From contig OMVA01000039.1 of the NCBI GenBank assembly GCA_900314445.1, positions 1 to 33,779 on the forward strand: a stretch of DNA of 33,779 bases, read 5' to 3'. Every line of letters begins with the position of its first letter. Within the stretch, counting starts at the first letter, position 1. The notes under the pieces were generated by a model, which was given only the letters and a program-made list of their open reading frames with translations, was not told where the DNA came from and made no database searches. Positions 22,739 through 30,603 of the stretch are shown here, piece by piece. Position numbers and translations under genes: made by a program. The DNA is from an uncultured Lachnospiraceae bacterium. GTDB lineage: Bacteria; Bacillota; Clostridia; Lachnospirales; Lachnospiraceae.

Positions 22739-23605
22739 CTAAATGGATTTTGCAAGGCAGACAATCATCTGCCGAAGGGCCTCTATATAATTGTGGAAGC
22801 TCATCTTATAAGCTTCTACCCCCATATCACTGTGCATATCAAAGTCGCCCTCTGTGTTAACCGGCAGGCAGAAACTCATGGTGTCCACATCACATTCCGC
22901 GTAATCCCAGGATTCGTCCGGCCAGGAAAAACCTGGAAGCCGCACATCATCCTCCAGATAATCCGGATAAGCCCCTTCCCTCTTGGGAACAAAGCGCCAG
23001 ATATAATCGGACCGCATGGCAGCCTTGATGATTTTCTTCTCCAGGGGCTTTTTCACAGCCATATTCTCTATGGTAAAGTCTGCAGCATCCTGCCAGCCTT
23101 CACTGGTTACATCTAAAACAAGGGCAAAGTATTTCCGCTCATGCTTAATCAAATATCGGTTGGTCTGATAAGCACCTGCAGAGTCTTCCTCTTCATCCCC
23201 CGTAAAGGATATCAGAACATTATCCGGCAAGAGGCCTTTTCGCATTAAAACAAGCAGGGCGGCATTGGTAATGGAATTATCAAATGTACCCCGAAGCTTC
23301 ATGGGATCCGAATCCTCTGTGAAGCATTTCGTAATATGCTCCTGGCCTTTGTTCTTACAATCAATATGGCTGGAAACCAGAAGTACCTTTTTAGGCAAAT
23401 CAGAAAAATGCCTCTTTTTCATATAAAGAAGAAAAAGACCTTCCTTGTTTCTTTGTCTGTAAGGAGTGTCTTCCAACAAATCTTCTATTGCATGAAGACG
23501 ATCCTGCTGCACAAAACGCCTGCCATTATCATAGCAGAGCGTATTCACGACTTTTAGAATATCTATTTCCGAATTCCAAAGTCTTGCATAATAATCAATA
23601 CCCAT
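22739..23605 (-). CDS. M28/M20/M42-like zinc peptidase homologue
   Basis: 288 aa, soluble, no signal peptide. The order of likely metal residues matches the co-catalytic zinc peptidase clan: SSHIDCKN (H80, D82), GTFDNSITNAA (D109), TGDEEEDSAGA (catalytic E138, metal E139), LVLDVTSEGW (D165) and FDMHSDMG (H258). So it may be an aminopeptidase, deacylase or amidohydrolase acting in the cytosol. It is shorter than typical M42 or M20 enzymes and appears to lack an inserted lid/dimerisation domain. The ATG has GAAGG upstream. Substrate unknown. It reads toward the CobW-like gene with a 108-bp gap. Confidence 0.7.
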   Translation of the reverse strand: MGIDYYARLWNSEIDILKVVNTLCYDNGRRFVQQDRLHAIEDLLEDTPYRQRNKEGLFLLYMKKRHFSDLPKKVLLVSSHIDCKNKGQEHITKCFTEDSDPMKLRGTFDNSITNAALLVLMRKGLLPDNVLISFTGDEEEDSAGAYQTNRYLIKHERKYFALVLDVTSEGWQDAADFTIENMAVKKPLEKKIIKAAMRSDYIWRFVPKREGAYPDYLEDDVRLPGFSWPDESWDYAECDVDTMSFCLPVNTEGDFDMHSDMGVEAYKMSFHNYIEALRQMIVCLAKSI

Positions 23606-23696
23606 TTACACCTTCACTTTGAACCAAATCACATACTTTTCAATTATACAATACTTCTGAACAGAATACCTTAGGAATCCCATTCTAAAAGTAAAA

Positions 23697-23724
23697 CCGC
23701 TCTCAAAGTTCCCCTTGAGAGCGG
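23697..23724 (-). terminator. Intrinsic terminator of the HU gene
   Basis: A perfect 10-bp stem CCGCTCTCAA / TTGAGAGCGG with an 8-base loop, followed on the minus strand by TTTTACTTTT. It starts 24 bp after the HU stop. Confidence 0.9.
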
Positions 23725-23748
23725 CTGATAGTTTCCATTAAATCAAAC

Positions 23749-24048
23749 TTATTTCTTCTTTGACTTCTTTGGCTTTGTATTTACCTTTTCCTTAAGAGCT
23801 GAACCAGCTTTGAACTTAGGTGTCTTAGCAGCCTTGATCTTGATTGTTGCACCTGTCTGAGGATTACGACCAGTTCTTGCTGAACGCTCACCTACTTCAA
23901 ATGTACCAAAGCCGATAAGCTGAACCTTCTCACCCTTCTGCATCTCGTCTGATACTACGTTTACAAATGCCTTTACAGCTGCCTCTGCATCCTTCTTTGA
24001 AAGGCCAGCTTCTTCTGCGATTGCAGCAACTAATTCTGTCTTGTTCAT
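23749..24048 (-). CDS. hup: HU-family DNA-binding protein
   Basis: 99 aa from [15 protein letters not shown], the standard HU opening. [21 protein letters not shown] is the conserved arm (here [14 protein letters not shown] then GRNPQTG), then [18 protein letters not shown] and a Lys-rich tail KPKKSKKK, slightly longer than typical 90-aa HU. It bends and compacts DNA as a dimer. A GTG five codons upstream is in frame, but AAAGGGG lies between it and the ATG, so the ATG is chosen. Single-gene unit with a good promoter and terminator. The symbol hup is by family. Confidence 0.95.
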   Translation of the reverse strand: MNKTELVAAIAEEAGLSKKDAEAAVKAFVNVVSDEMQKGEKVQLIGFGTFEVGERSARTGRNPQTGATIKIKAAKTPKFKAGSALKEKVNTKPKKSKKK

Positions 24049-24098
24049 GTCTACCCCTTTCACTCGTTAAGAGTTAATAATTATCTACTACGGATTTG

Positions 24099-24127
24099 AT
24101 TATATGCTGAATAAGCCCTTTTAGCAA
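24099..24127 (-). promoter_or_regulatory. Sigma-70-type promoter of the HU gene
   Basis: Minus strand: -35 TTGCTA (24122-24127), 17-base spacer, -10 TATAAT (24099-24104), about 50 bases before the ATG. Confidence 0.75.
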
Positions 24128-24229
24128 GCAAATTAGGCGATTATAAGGCCTATTTCTGCAAACGAAGCAAAAAATATTAACAAAATTGTCACAATTTCGG
24201 GGATTTTGTAGCATTTCAGCCAAAAGCCA

Positions 24230-24263
24230 GTGTTTAAGGGACTTAGAGGGTCCTCATAAACAC
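24230..24263 (-). terminator. Hairpin directly after the EAL gene, possible terminator
   Basis: Minus strand GTGTTTA..GGAC / GTCC..TAAACAC: 7 + 4 bp stem, immediately after the stop codon. It is followed by TGGCTTTTGG, a weak T-run, so termination is less certain. Confidence 0.5.
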
Positions 24264-26198
24264 TTAAGCTACATCGTCATCTTTGTGATTAAAATCTGCG
24301 ATATACTTCACAAATTCTTTACCAGGAATTGCCTTTGAGAAGTAGAAGCCCTGCAGGTAATGACAACCTAATTTTGTCAGTCCATCTACCATTTTTTTTG
24401 TCTCAACGCCCTCACAAACAATATGATAACCACGATTCTTAAACATGGAAATCAGGTCTGTCAGTACATCATTTTTGTGACCAAAGTAAGCCCAGACAAT
24501 AGACTTATCAATTTTAATGATATGGAATGGCAATTCAAAAATACTAATCAAATTTGAATAACCTGTTCCATAGTCGTCCATGGAGAAGGAAACACCATCC
24601 TGCTTAAGCTTTGCAATCTGAGCAGAAATCAGTTCCATATTCTCCGTTGCCGTTTCTGTAATTTCCAGATTAATCTGGGAAGACGGAATCTGATACTTCT
24701 CAGCAATCTTCATCAATTGTCCAGCTAAAAGCGGATTTCTACACTGAATTGGTGAAAGGTTTATTTCAACATATTCCAAACCATATTGGGTGATATCATT
24801 CTCATGCATGAAGGAACATACCTTTTCAAAGATCTGTTCACCCAGCTTGATAATATCTCCACTCTGTTCTGCAATCTGAATAAATTCATCTGGAGAAATG
24901 AATCCATATTTTTCACTATGTAAACGAGCCAGGGCCTCCGCAGAAATGATTTTTCCTTTTTCAGTTGAATAAATTGGCTGGTAATATACTTCGATGGAAT
25001 TGTCTGCAATTACCCGCTCCACTTCCTTCTCAATGTCTGCATTGCGACGCATACGCTTCATATGCTCATCATCAATTACATAGATTTCACTTGACGCATC
25101 GGCATCCGCCATCATGATCATTCGACTCACATGATCGGTTACTGCTCTTTCGGATGAAAACTTAATATTGGATGGAACCACATTCAGGTAAGCCTTAATG
25201 TTAATGGAGGAATCACAATTCTTTCCATCGTCCCATGGCATTTTAAAACGCTCTCTGATTTTTTCAGCATCCTCCATTGGATTCTTTCCCATTGGATAGA
25301 GAAGAACAAATCTACCTCGTGTCAGATAAAAAGGCACAGCATCTGGGAATTCCTTCTGCAGATAATGGGAAATACTTATTTTTACATGATTTACAATATC
25401 TCCACCATATGCAGAACGAATGCTTTCATAGTTAAAAATATCAAAGCAAATCAGGGAGAATAGTCTCTTTGTCAGGAAGGTCTCATGTAACATAGACTCA
25501 AATCCCATAACATTGAAAAGCTTTGTTTCTGCATCTCTAAAGTTTTCAGGATTCTGACGAACAAGATACAGTGCCAAAAGTCCAAGCATGGTAAACACAT
25601 TCATAATCATAGACTTTGGATGGTAATATCTAATAATACAACCAACAAATAGAATCAAACTGAACCAATAGATACACCATCTTTGTGATGCTGGAATTGA
25701 TTTTCTATGCGCACCCACCAGGATGATACAGAAAGCTCCATATACAAAGGTAATCATGTAATAGATAAAATATCCTGGTCCATAACAGTAGTTTCCCATT
25801 TCATCAAAATAGAAAACAAATTTTGTTGCTGGTGTCAGCAGATATGTAATCATAGTGATGAACATAGGAAGATACAGAAGCAAATAACTTGGCTTCAAAC
25901 GAACGGTGTCCATCATACACATGGATTTTACATAATGAAATACAAGCATAACCATAAAGCAATAGCTCATGAAGTATACAAGAACTATGCCTGAAGCTGC
26001 CTGCTCAGAAATTCGATCTACATTTACAATAGCCATAGATGAAGCCATGTTTGCAAGGCAGCATGCGGCCTGGGTAAATAGTAGTAAATGAAAGTAACGA
26101 TTATGCCTTGTTGGCAGATACCTTAGATTGGAATAGAAAATCAAAAGTATGGTCGTTACTAAAAATGAGATTAAAGCAAATTGGTATTGCCAGCCCAT
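24264..26198 (-). CDS. Membrane c-di-GMP phosphodiesterase: 7TM sensor, degenerate GGDEF, EAL
   Basis: 644 aa. About seven membrane segments in residues 7-213; a GGDEF-like fold (about 225-375) whose active-site motif is replaced by TRGRF (293-297), so no cyclase activity is expected; and an EAL domain (about 390-640). The EAL domain has its catalytic set: AEALAR (420-425), EINLSP (478-483), EITET (512-516), DDYGTG (541-546), KIDKS (562-566), EGVET (596-600) and LQGFYFSKA (615-623). It should hydrolyse c-di-GMP to pGpG, with the 7TM part and GGDEF remnant as sensor and possibly GTP-binding regulator. GGAGGGG precedes the ATG; only 32 bp follow the WYL regulator gene stop, so they are probably co-transcribed. 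Confidence 0.93.
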   Translation of the reverse strand: MGWQYQFALISFLVTTILLIFYSNLRYLPTRHNRYFHLLLFTQAACCLANMASSMAIVNVDRISEQAASGIVLVYFMSYCFMVMLVFHYVKSMCMMDTVRLKPSYLLLYLPMFITMITYLLTPATKFVFYFDEMGNYCYGPGYFIYYMITFVYGAFCIILVGAHRKSIPASQRWCIYWFSLILFVGCIIRYYHPKSMIMNVFTMLGLLALYLVRQNPENFRDAETKLFNVMGFESMLHETFLTKRLFSLICFDIFNYESIRSAYGGDIVNHVKISISHYLQKEFPDAVPFYLTRGRFVLLYPMGKNPMEDAEKIRERFKMPWDDGKNCDSSINIKAYLNVVPSNIKFSSERAVTDHVSRMIMMADADASSEIYVIDDEHMKRMRRNADIEKEVERVIADNSIEVYYQPIYSTEKGKIISAEALARLHSEKYGFISPDEFIQIAEQSGDIIKLGEQIFEKVCSFMHENDITQYGLEYVEINLSPIQCRNPLLAGQLMKIAEKYQIPSSQINLEITETATENMELISAQIAKLKQDGVSFSMDDYGTGYSNLISIFELPFHIIKIDKSIVWAYFGHKNDVLTDLISMFKNRGYHIVCEGVETKKMVDGLTKLGCHYLQGFYFSKAIPGKEFVKYIADFNHKDDDVA

Positions 26199-26230
26199 CT
26201 TTTCCCCTCCAGATAGGCCCCTTTCGGAAC

Positions 26231-27226
26231 CTACTTCCTCTTGTCATAGATATCTGAAAGTCCCTGAATGAATGCCTTCATATCTTCTACTACCTTGTCT
26301 GGTCCTGAAATCTTTACTCCACTTCCCAAAGCTGCAATCCAGCCAAGGAAATGTGCACTAACATTCACATCAACTCTGGTTTCAAAGTGTTCTTCATCAA
26401 CTTTCATGATTGGAATATCTTTTCCAAATCGATCAACTAAAATATTGATCATTCTATTCTCACAGGTAAGAACCACCCTTTCATCCTGGCCATCAAACAT
26501 GCTAAATCTCTGTAAGGTATACTTGGCCTTATCCTGCTTTTTGAACTCTTTTTCGCCCAGGCTCATCTCATCCAACATTTGTGTATTACGCATTTTATCT
26601 ACACGATAATGCTTGAGAATTTTAGCTTCATCATCATAGGCAACCAGATAATACTTCTCATCATCCCATACAAGTGCCCATGGACTTACAGTAATCCATG
26701 CACCGTCATGACTGTATTCTGGCTTCTTATCCAGATTCCATCTAAAATAATGAAAACGCATTTGTCTCTTCTTAACGATGGCATTCTGAATAACGTCTAC
26801 GACTGTGTAAATACTTTCATTCATGCTCTTAATACGTCCTGCCACAATAATCTGATGACGCATGAAATCTGCCTGGTACTTACTTGTCTGATGTTCCAAT
26901 TTTTCTATTAACTCACGGGATTTTTTTTCAGTGATGAAACGAGATGACAGAATTGCATCCACAAGAAGTTTCAGTTCAGGTTCTTCAAACTCCCTGTTTT
27001 TCACATAGTAATATGTATTTCTGCCACGTTTTTCCTGACGGATATCAATACCAAATTCCTGCAGGCAATCAATATCATCATAGACGGACTTTCTCTTTGC
27101 TATCAGTCCATATTCTTCTAATCTGGCAAGGATTTCTGGCATAGTAAGGGCATGATCAGCGTCTGTTTCCTCCAGCATAATCTTCGCAAGATAAAGAGTT
27201 TTTCCCTTTTGTTTACCTTCTCGCAC
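26231..27226 (-). CDS. WYL-domain transcriptional regulator
   Basis: 331 aa from a GTG at 27226 that has GGGAGG about 9 bases upstream. Upstream ATGs exist, but the DNA there is an inverted repeat/promoter region. An N-terminal winged HTH (about 10-75, with PEILARLEEYG and SVYDDIDCLQEFGIDI) is followed by a WYL domain with FHYFRWN, WITVSPWALVWDDEKYYLVAYD (motif WxL..YYLVA) and KHYRVDKM. WYL domains bind nucleic acids or nucleotides and act as effector sensors. It is immediately followed by the EAL phosphodiesterase gene, which suggests control of c-di-GMP turnover (inference). Confidence 0.88.
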   Translation of the reverse strand: MREGKQKGKTLYLAKIMLEETDADHALTMPEILARLEEYGLIAKRKSVYDDIDCLQEFGIDIRQEKRGRNTYYYVKNREFEEPELKLLVDAILSSRFITEKKSRELIEKLEHQTSKYQADFMRHQIIVAGRIKSMNESIYTVVDVIQNAIVKKRQMRFHYFRWNLDKKPEYSHDGAWITVSPWALVWDDEKYYLVAYDDEAKILKHYRVDKMRNTQMLDEMSLGEKEFKKQDKAKYTLQRFSMFDGQDERVVLTCENRMINILVDRFGKDIPIMKVDEEHFETRVDVNVSAHFLGWIAALGSGVKISGPDKVVEDMKAFIQGLSDIYDKRK

Positions 27227-27277
27227 TTTACATTTCCTCCCAAGAAAAAGCAAACCCACATTCATCCTATTAAGGAC

Positions 27278-27340
27278 AAAAAAAGTGCCACATTTCAATT
27301 CCAATACTATCACTATAGTTTTGGAATTAAAACATGGCAA
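27278..27340 (-). promoter_or_regulatory. Overlapping promoter, inverted repeat and T-run upstream of the WYL gene
   Basis: Minus strand: -35 TTGCCA (27335-27340), 17-base spacer, -10 TATAGT (27312-27317). A 14-bp inverted repeat AATTCCAATACTAT / ATAGTTTTGGAATT (27297-27310 and 27315-27328, 13 of 14 paired) overlaps the -10, and a run of seven T follows at 27278-27284. It may be an autoregulatory operator, an intrinsic terminator for the niaR-like gene upstream, or both. Confidence 0.55.
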
Positions 27341-27399
27341 CTTGCTAAAAATCGCATGTCAAATTGTGCAATATGTCAATAGAACAATTGCAATTAAAT

Positions 27400-27954
27400 T
27401 TATTCGTCCTTCTTGTTTTTCCAGAAGTCCACTGGTTCGTAATCCTGCAACTGTGCAAGGAATCCTCGCTGGGTTAACTTCTCCTGAATCAGATCCAGAA
27501 TTTCTTCATTGTCCGCCATCACTGTATGGTAATGATATCCCGAAGTGGTTGGACTCAGCATCTTTGACTTACCACTTTCTATCTGCTCAATGTAATAGTC
27601 AATATCATGGCGAGATGCAATATGGAGATCCCCTCGAATCAAACCATATACTTTATGATAGATAAAAATATCCTGAACCGATCCTCCCAGATCAATAATC
27701 ATGGTCAGCTCTTCTCTGGTCTCCTCAGGCTTATGAATCACCTTAAAAACACGAGACTTTCTTCCATTTTTCTCGATTACATATCCCTTACTCAGTGAGA
27801 AAATATTACGACCACTGGCACGAATCAGGGCAATGTCCTGTACAATTACCTGACGGCTAACCGACAACTCTTTCGCAAGAAATGTACCAGACAATGGCTG
27901 ATCACTGCTCTCAAGAAGGTCTATTAACTTTTGTCTTCTTTCTTCACCCTTCAT
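27400..27954 (-). CDS. niaR: NiaR-type (HTH + 3H domain) NAD biosynthesis repressor
   Basis: 184 aa from MKGEERRQKL (AGAGGAA 9 bases upstream). N-terminal HTH_11 about residues 5-60 (PLSGTFLAKELSVSRQVIVQDIALIRA), then a 3H domain with its three conserved His regions: IYHKVYGLIRGDLHI, SRHDIDYYIEQI, and LSPTTSGYHYHTVMA. 3H proteins bind nicotinic acid through metal-coordinating histidines and repress NAD genes. Adjacent nadC-nadB-nadA and the candidate operator at 30501-30546 fit this. An in-frame upstream extension to 28089 crosses a dispersed repeat and has no ribosome site. It lies 155 bp after nadC, possibly in the same transcript. Confidence 0.9.
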   Translation of the reverse strand: MKGEERRQKLIDLLESSDQPLSGTFLAKELSVSRQVIVQDIALIRASGRNIFSLSKGYVIEKNGRKSRVFKVIHKPEETREELTMIIDLGGSVQDIFIYHKVYGLIRGDLHIASRHDIDYYIEQIESGKSKMLSPTTSGYHYHTVMADNEEILDLIQEKLTQRGFLAQLQDYEPVDFWKNKKDE

Positions 27955-28054
27955 GGATAATTTTTCCTCTTCTTTATTCTTCTTCACTAACATTATGCAT
28001 TTATGAATATTAATTATAAATACAAAATTTCTATCAATTCTATAGACATTATTC

Positions 28055-28087
28055 GCAAATGAATTTGTCCCCGGCAAGTTCATTTGC
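28055..28087. repeat. Inverted pair of the dispersed element between nadC and niaR
   Basis: GCAAATGAATTTG (28055-28067) and CAAGTTCATTTGC (28075-28087) are complementary at 12 of 13 positions with a 7-base loop, 23 bp after the nadC stop. There is no T-run on the minus-strand side, so it is not a classic terminator. It is a strong hairpin in the nadC 3' region / niaR leader. Confidence 0.75.
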
Positions 28088-28109
28088 ATGTTTTTTAAAG
28101 ATATAGTCT

Positions 28110-28994
28110 TTATGCGATTGGTCTTAAGTTCTTCATGGAAAGATCCAGGATTGGAGCGGAATGTGTCAGGGCTCCTGATGAAATGAAGTTAACCTTCAGG
28201 TCCTTAATCTTTGCAATATTTTCCTTGGTAACATTACCTGAGATTTCAACCTCTGCACGGCCTGCAATGATATCCAGAGCCTTCTGCATGGTGTCATGAT
28301 CCATGTTATCCAGCATGATGATATCCGCGCCAGCATCTGCTGCTTCCTGAACCATGTCCAGATTCTCTACCTCAACTTCAATCTTTCTTACAAATGGAGC
28401 ATACTTCTTGGCTGCAAGAATTGCTTCCTTAACGCCGCCTGCTGCACCAATGTGATTATCCTTAAGCAGAACGCCATCAGACAGGTTGTAACGGTGATTG
28501 CGGCCGCCACCAACGCGAACGGCATACTTTTCAAAAATACGATTGTTGGGTGTGGTCTTACGAGTATCCAGAAGTTCGATTTCTGTACCCTCCAGCAATG
28601 ATGCCACACTTCTTGTATATGTTGCGATACCAGACATTCTCTGCAGGTAATTCAGGGCTGTTCTCTCACCAGAAAGCAGAACGCGAATGTCACCATTTAC
28701 CACAGCCAGTTTCTGTCCATTCTTCACTTCGTCTCCGTCCTGTACAGGCTTTCCACCCTCCACTGCTGGCAGAAGGATGAACTCTGTAGCTGGATCAAGA
28801 AGTTTAAATACTCTTTCATAAATCTGCAGACCACAAATGACGCCATCTTCCTTGGCAATCAAATCAACAGTTCCTGCAACTGATATTGGCATTACCGAAT
28901 TAGTTGAAACATCTTCCTGTGTAATATCTTCTCTTAAAGCCCCTTCAATCAGTGGGTCCACATTTAACTTTAATGTAACTGGATCAAAAACCAT
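28110..28994 (-). CDS. nadC: Nicotinate-nucleotide pyrophosphorylase (carboxylating)
   Basis: 294 aa from MVFDPVTLKLNVDPLI, ATG with GGAGGATAGG upstream. Converts quinolinate and PRPP to nicotinate mononucleotide, CO2 and PPi. Family signatures: N-terminal ALREDITQEDVST; GERTALNYLQRMSGIAT; LDTRKTTPNNR and VGGGRNHRYNLSDGVLLKDNHI (catalytic Arg, Lys and His cluster); IEVEVENLD; DIIMLDNM; EISGNV; and ISSGALTHSAP near the end. Open reading frame continues upstream into nadB but in another frame from that gene, so the ATG at 28994 is used. Starts 46 bp after the nadB stop; with nadB forms the nadBC operon. Confidence 0.95.
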   Translation of the reverse strand: MVFDPVTLKLNVDPLIEGALREDITQEDVSTNSVMPISVAGTVDLIAKEDGVICGLQIYERVFKLLDPATEFILLPAVEGGKPVQDGDEVKNGQKLAVVNGDIRVLLSGERTALNYLQRMSGIATYTRSVASLLEGTEIELLDTRKTTPNNRIFEKYAVRVGGGRNHRYNLSDGVLLKDNHIGAAGGVKEAILAAKKYAPFVRKIEVEVENLDMVQEAADAGADIIMLDNMDHDTMQKALDIIAGRAEVEISGNVTKENIAKIKDLKVNFISSGALTHSAPILDLSMKNLRPIA

Positions 28995-29021
28995 TTTCCT
29001 ATCCTCCAAATAAATATTTAT

Positions 29022-29034
29022 GCAAATGAGTTTG
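29022..29034 (-). repeat. Dispersed element in the nadC leader
   Basis: The minus strand reads CAAACTCATTTGC, 28 bases before the nadC ATG, inside the nadB-nadC gap. Same orientation relative to the gene as the copies before nadB and nadA. Confidence 0.65.
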
Positions 29035-29040
29035 TCGTAA

Positions 29041-30384
29041 CTACCAGGTTCTATACTCTGCAGGAGAAGGCTTACCACCATTGGCCTTATCAATGGCTGC
29101 CTCAACCAAACGATGACGAGCATCCTGGAGAGAACGATAATCTTCATATGGACTAAGGTCCAGTCCATCCACCAGATTCTGATTCTTCTGAATCTCATCC
29201 TTCTTCAGATTGTCTGCATAGTCACTAGCTGCACGCTTGGCAAATACCAAAGATTCCAGCAAAGAATTACTTGCCAGTCTGTTCTTTCCGTGAACGCCAT
29301 TGCAAGCAGTTTCCCCCACCGCATACAGCTGATTCATAGATGTCTTACTTACATAATCTACCTTAATTCCACCCATGAAATAATGCTGGGCTGGTACAAC
29401 TGGAATTACTTCCTTGAAAACATCATATCCAGCATCCTTACAATACTGCACGATATTTGGAAAATGATTCTTCAGCACATCTGCAGGAATTGGTCTTAAA
29501 TCTTCCCATACATGAGTAGTGCCATCCTTTTCCATCTGTTCACAAATCTTCTCTGTCAGCAAATCACGTGGGAGCAGTTCATTTGTAAAGCGCTGCATGT
29601 TCTTATCATAAAGCAGGGCTCCCTCACCACGTACAGACTCAGAAATCAGGAAGGAACGTACTTCCTGCTCCTCAGAATAAAATGTTGTTGGATGAATCTG
29701 AATATAATTAATGTTCTTTAATTCAATATTGTGCTCCAGGGCAATACCTAATGAGTCACCTGTGAGATGACGAAAATTCGTGGAATGTCTGTAAAGTCCA
29801 CCAAGGCCACCTGTTGCCAGGAAAGTGACATCCGCTTCAATCTTTCTCACAACTCCGTCCTTGGACATGACCACTGCACCATAGCAGTTCTCGTCATCCG
29901 TAATCAGATCTTCCAGGGGCGTATATTCATGGAATGTCACGTTTTGAAGTTTCTTTACAGCTGCCAGAAGATGGCTGGTAATTTCCTTACCTGTGATATC
30001 TTCATGGAAAAGAATTCGCTTATCAGAATGGGCTCCCTCTCTTGTAAAATCCAAAGCCCCATCTTCTGTCTTGGCAAACGCAACGCCAACAGAAATCAAA
30101 TCGCGAATTACATCCCGAGATGAACGAATCATGATTTCTACAGAGGTCTTGTCATTCTCATAATGGCCGGCCTTCATGGTATCTTCAAAATAAGAATCGT
30201 AATCGGACTCGTCCTTGAGCATACAAATTCCGCCCTGAGCCAGATAAGAATCATTGCTCTCCACATCAGATTTTGTGATAATCACAATCTTCTTGTCACG
30301 AGGCAGATTCAGGGCTGTATAGAGACCAGAACAACCACAACCCACAATTAACACATCTGTCTTTTCTATTTCATTGTCATACAT
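29041..30384 (-). CDS. nadB: L-aspartate oxidase, short form
   Basis: 447 aa. FAD-dependent oxidation of L-aspartate to iminoaspartate, which NadA uses. FAD P-loop VLIVGCGCSGLYTALNL (with Cys in place of the usual Ser/Ala positions), SNDSYLAQGG, THVWEDLRPI, HPTTFY, SVRGEGALLYD, and YAVGETACNGVHGKNRLASN followed by SLLESLVFAKRAA. It lacks most of the C-terminal helical domain of the roughly 540-aa E. coli enzyme, ending soon after the FAD-domain helix with a short tail; the fumarate-reductase/oxidase core is complete. GGGGGAGG precedes the ATG. Under a promoter divergent from nadA with a candidate NiaR operator. In an anaerobe fumarate rather than O2 is the likely electron acceptor (inference). 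Confidence 0.93.
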   Translation of the reverse strand: MYDNEIEKTDVLIVGCGCSGLYTALNLPRDKKIVIITKSDVESNDSYLAQGGICMLKDESDYDSYFEDTMKAGHYENDKTSVEIMIRSSRDVIRDLISVGVAFAKTEDGALDFTREGAHSDKRILFHEDITGKEITSHLLAAVKKLQNVTFHEYTPLEDLITDDENCYGAVVMSKDGVVRKIEADVTFLATGGLGGLYRHSTNFRHLTGDSLGIALEHNIELKNINYIQIHPTTFYSEEQEVRSFLISESVRGEGALLYDKNMQRFTNELLPRDLLTEKICEQMEKDGTTHVWEDLRPIPADVLKNHFPNIVQYCKDAGYDVFKEVIPVVPAQHYFMGGIKVDYVSKTSMNQLYAVGETACNGVHGKNRLASNSLLESLVFAKRAASDYADNLKKDEIQKNQNLVDGLDLSPYEDYRSLQDARHRLVEAAIDKANGGKPSPAEYRTW

Positions 30385-30460
30385 AAGATATCCTCCCCCT
30401 GACTCGAGTCCTCTCCTTACTTGTCAGGTAATCAGTTCCGCAAAGAGAATCTCCCTTTTT

Positions 30461-30475
30461 GCAAATGAACTTGCC
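30461..30475 (-). repeat. Dispersed element in the nadB leader
   Basis: The minus strand reads GGCAAGTTCATTTGC, just downstream of the nadB -10, so it lies at or near the start of the transcript, 77 bases before the ATG. Confidence 0.7.
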
Positions 30476-30478
30476 GGC

Positions 30479-30507
30479 ATTATAGCACCTGATCAAAAAA
30501 CTGACAA
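30479..30507 (-). promoter_or_regulatory. nadB promoter
   Basis: Minus strand: -35 TTGTCA (30502-30507), 17-base spacer, -10 TATAAT (30479-30484). The -35 lies inside the left arm of the candidate NiaR operator. Confidence 0.85.
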
Positions 30508-30546
30508 GACACCTGTAAATTATTATATTTACAACTGTCTTGACAG
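30501..30546. promoter_or_regulatory. Candidate NiaR operator pair shared by nadA and nadB
   Basis: CTGACAAGACACCTGTAAA (30501-30519) and TTTACAACTGTCTTGACAG (30528-30546) form an inverted repeat with 16 of 19 matching positions. The TGTCTTGACA-like core resembles, from memory, the Firmicute NiaR motif. Each arm contains one -35 box, so binding would shut both promoters. Confidence 0.75.
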
Positions 30547-30568
30547 CACATAGTCATGCCCGTATAAT
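30540..30568 (+). promoter_or_regulatory. nadA promoter
   Basis: -35 TTGACA (30540-30545), 17-base spacer, -10 TATAAT (30563-30568): consensus at both boxes. The -35 overlaps the right arm of the candidate operator. Confidence 0.9.
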
Positions 30569-30603
30569 GCAAACAATTGCTTTGAAATTCAAACGGAATG
30601 CTT

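Noticed and set aside
24147..24165. GCAAACGAAGC before the HU gene as a dispersed element copy
   Set aside because: Too few matches to the core beyond GCAAA.
28055..28087. Classic rho-independent terminator after nadC
   Set aside because: The stem is strong, but no T-run follows on the minus strand; listed as an inverted element pair instead.
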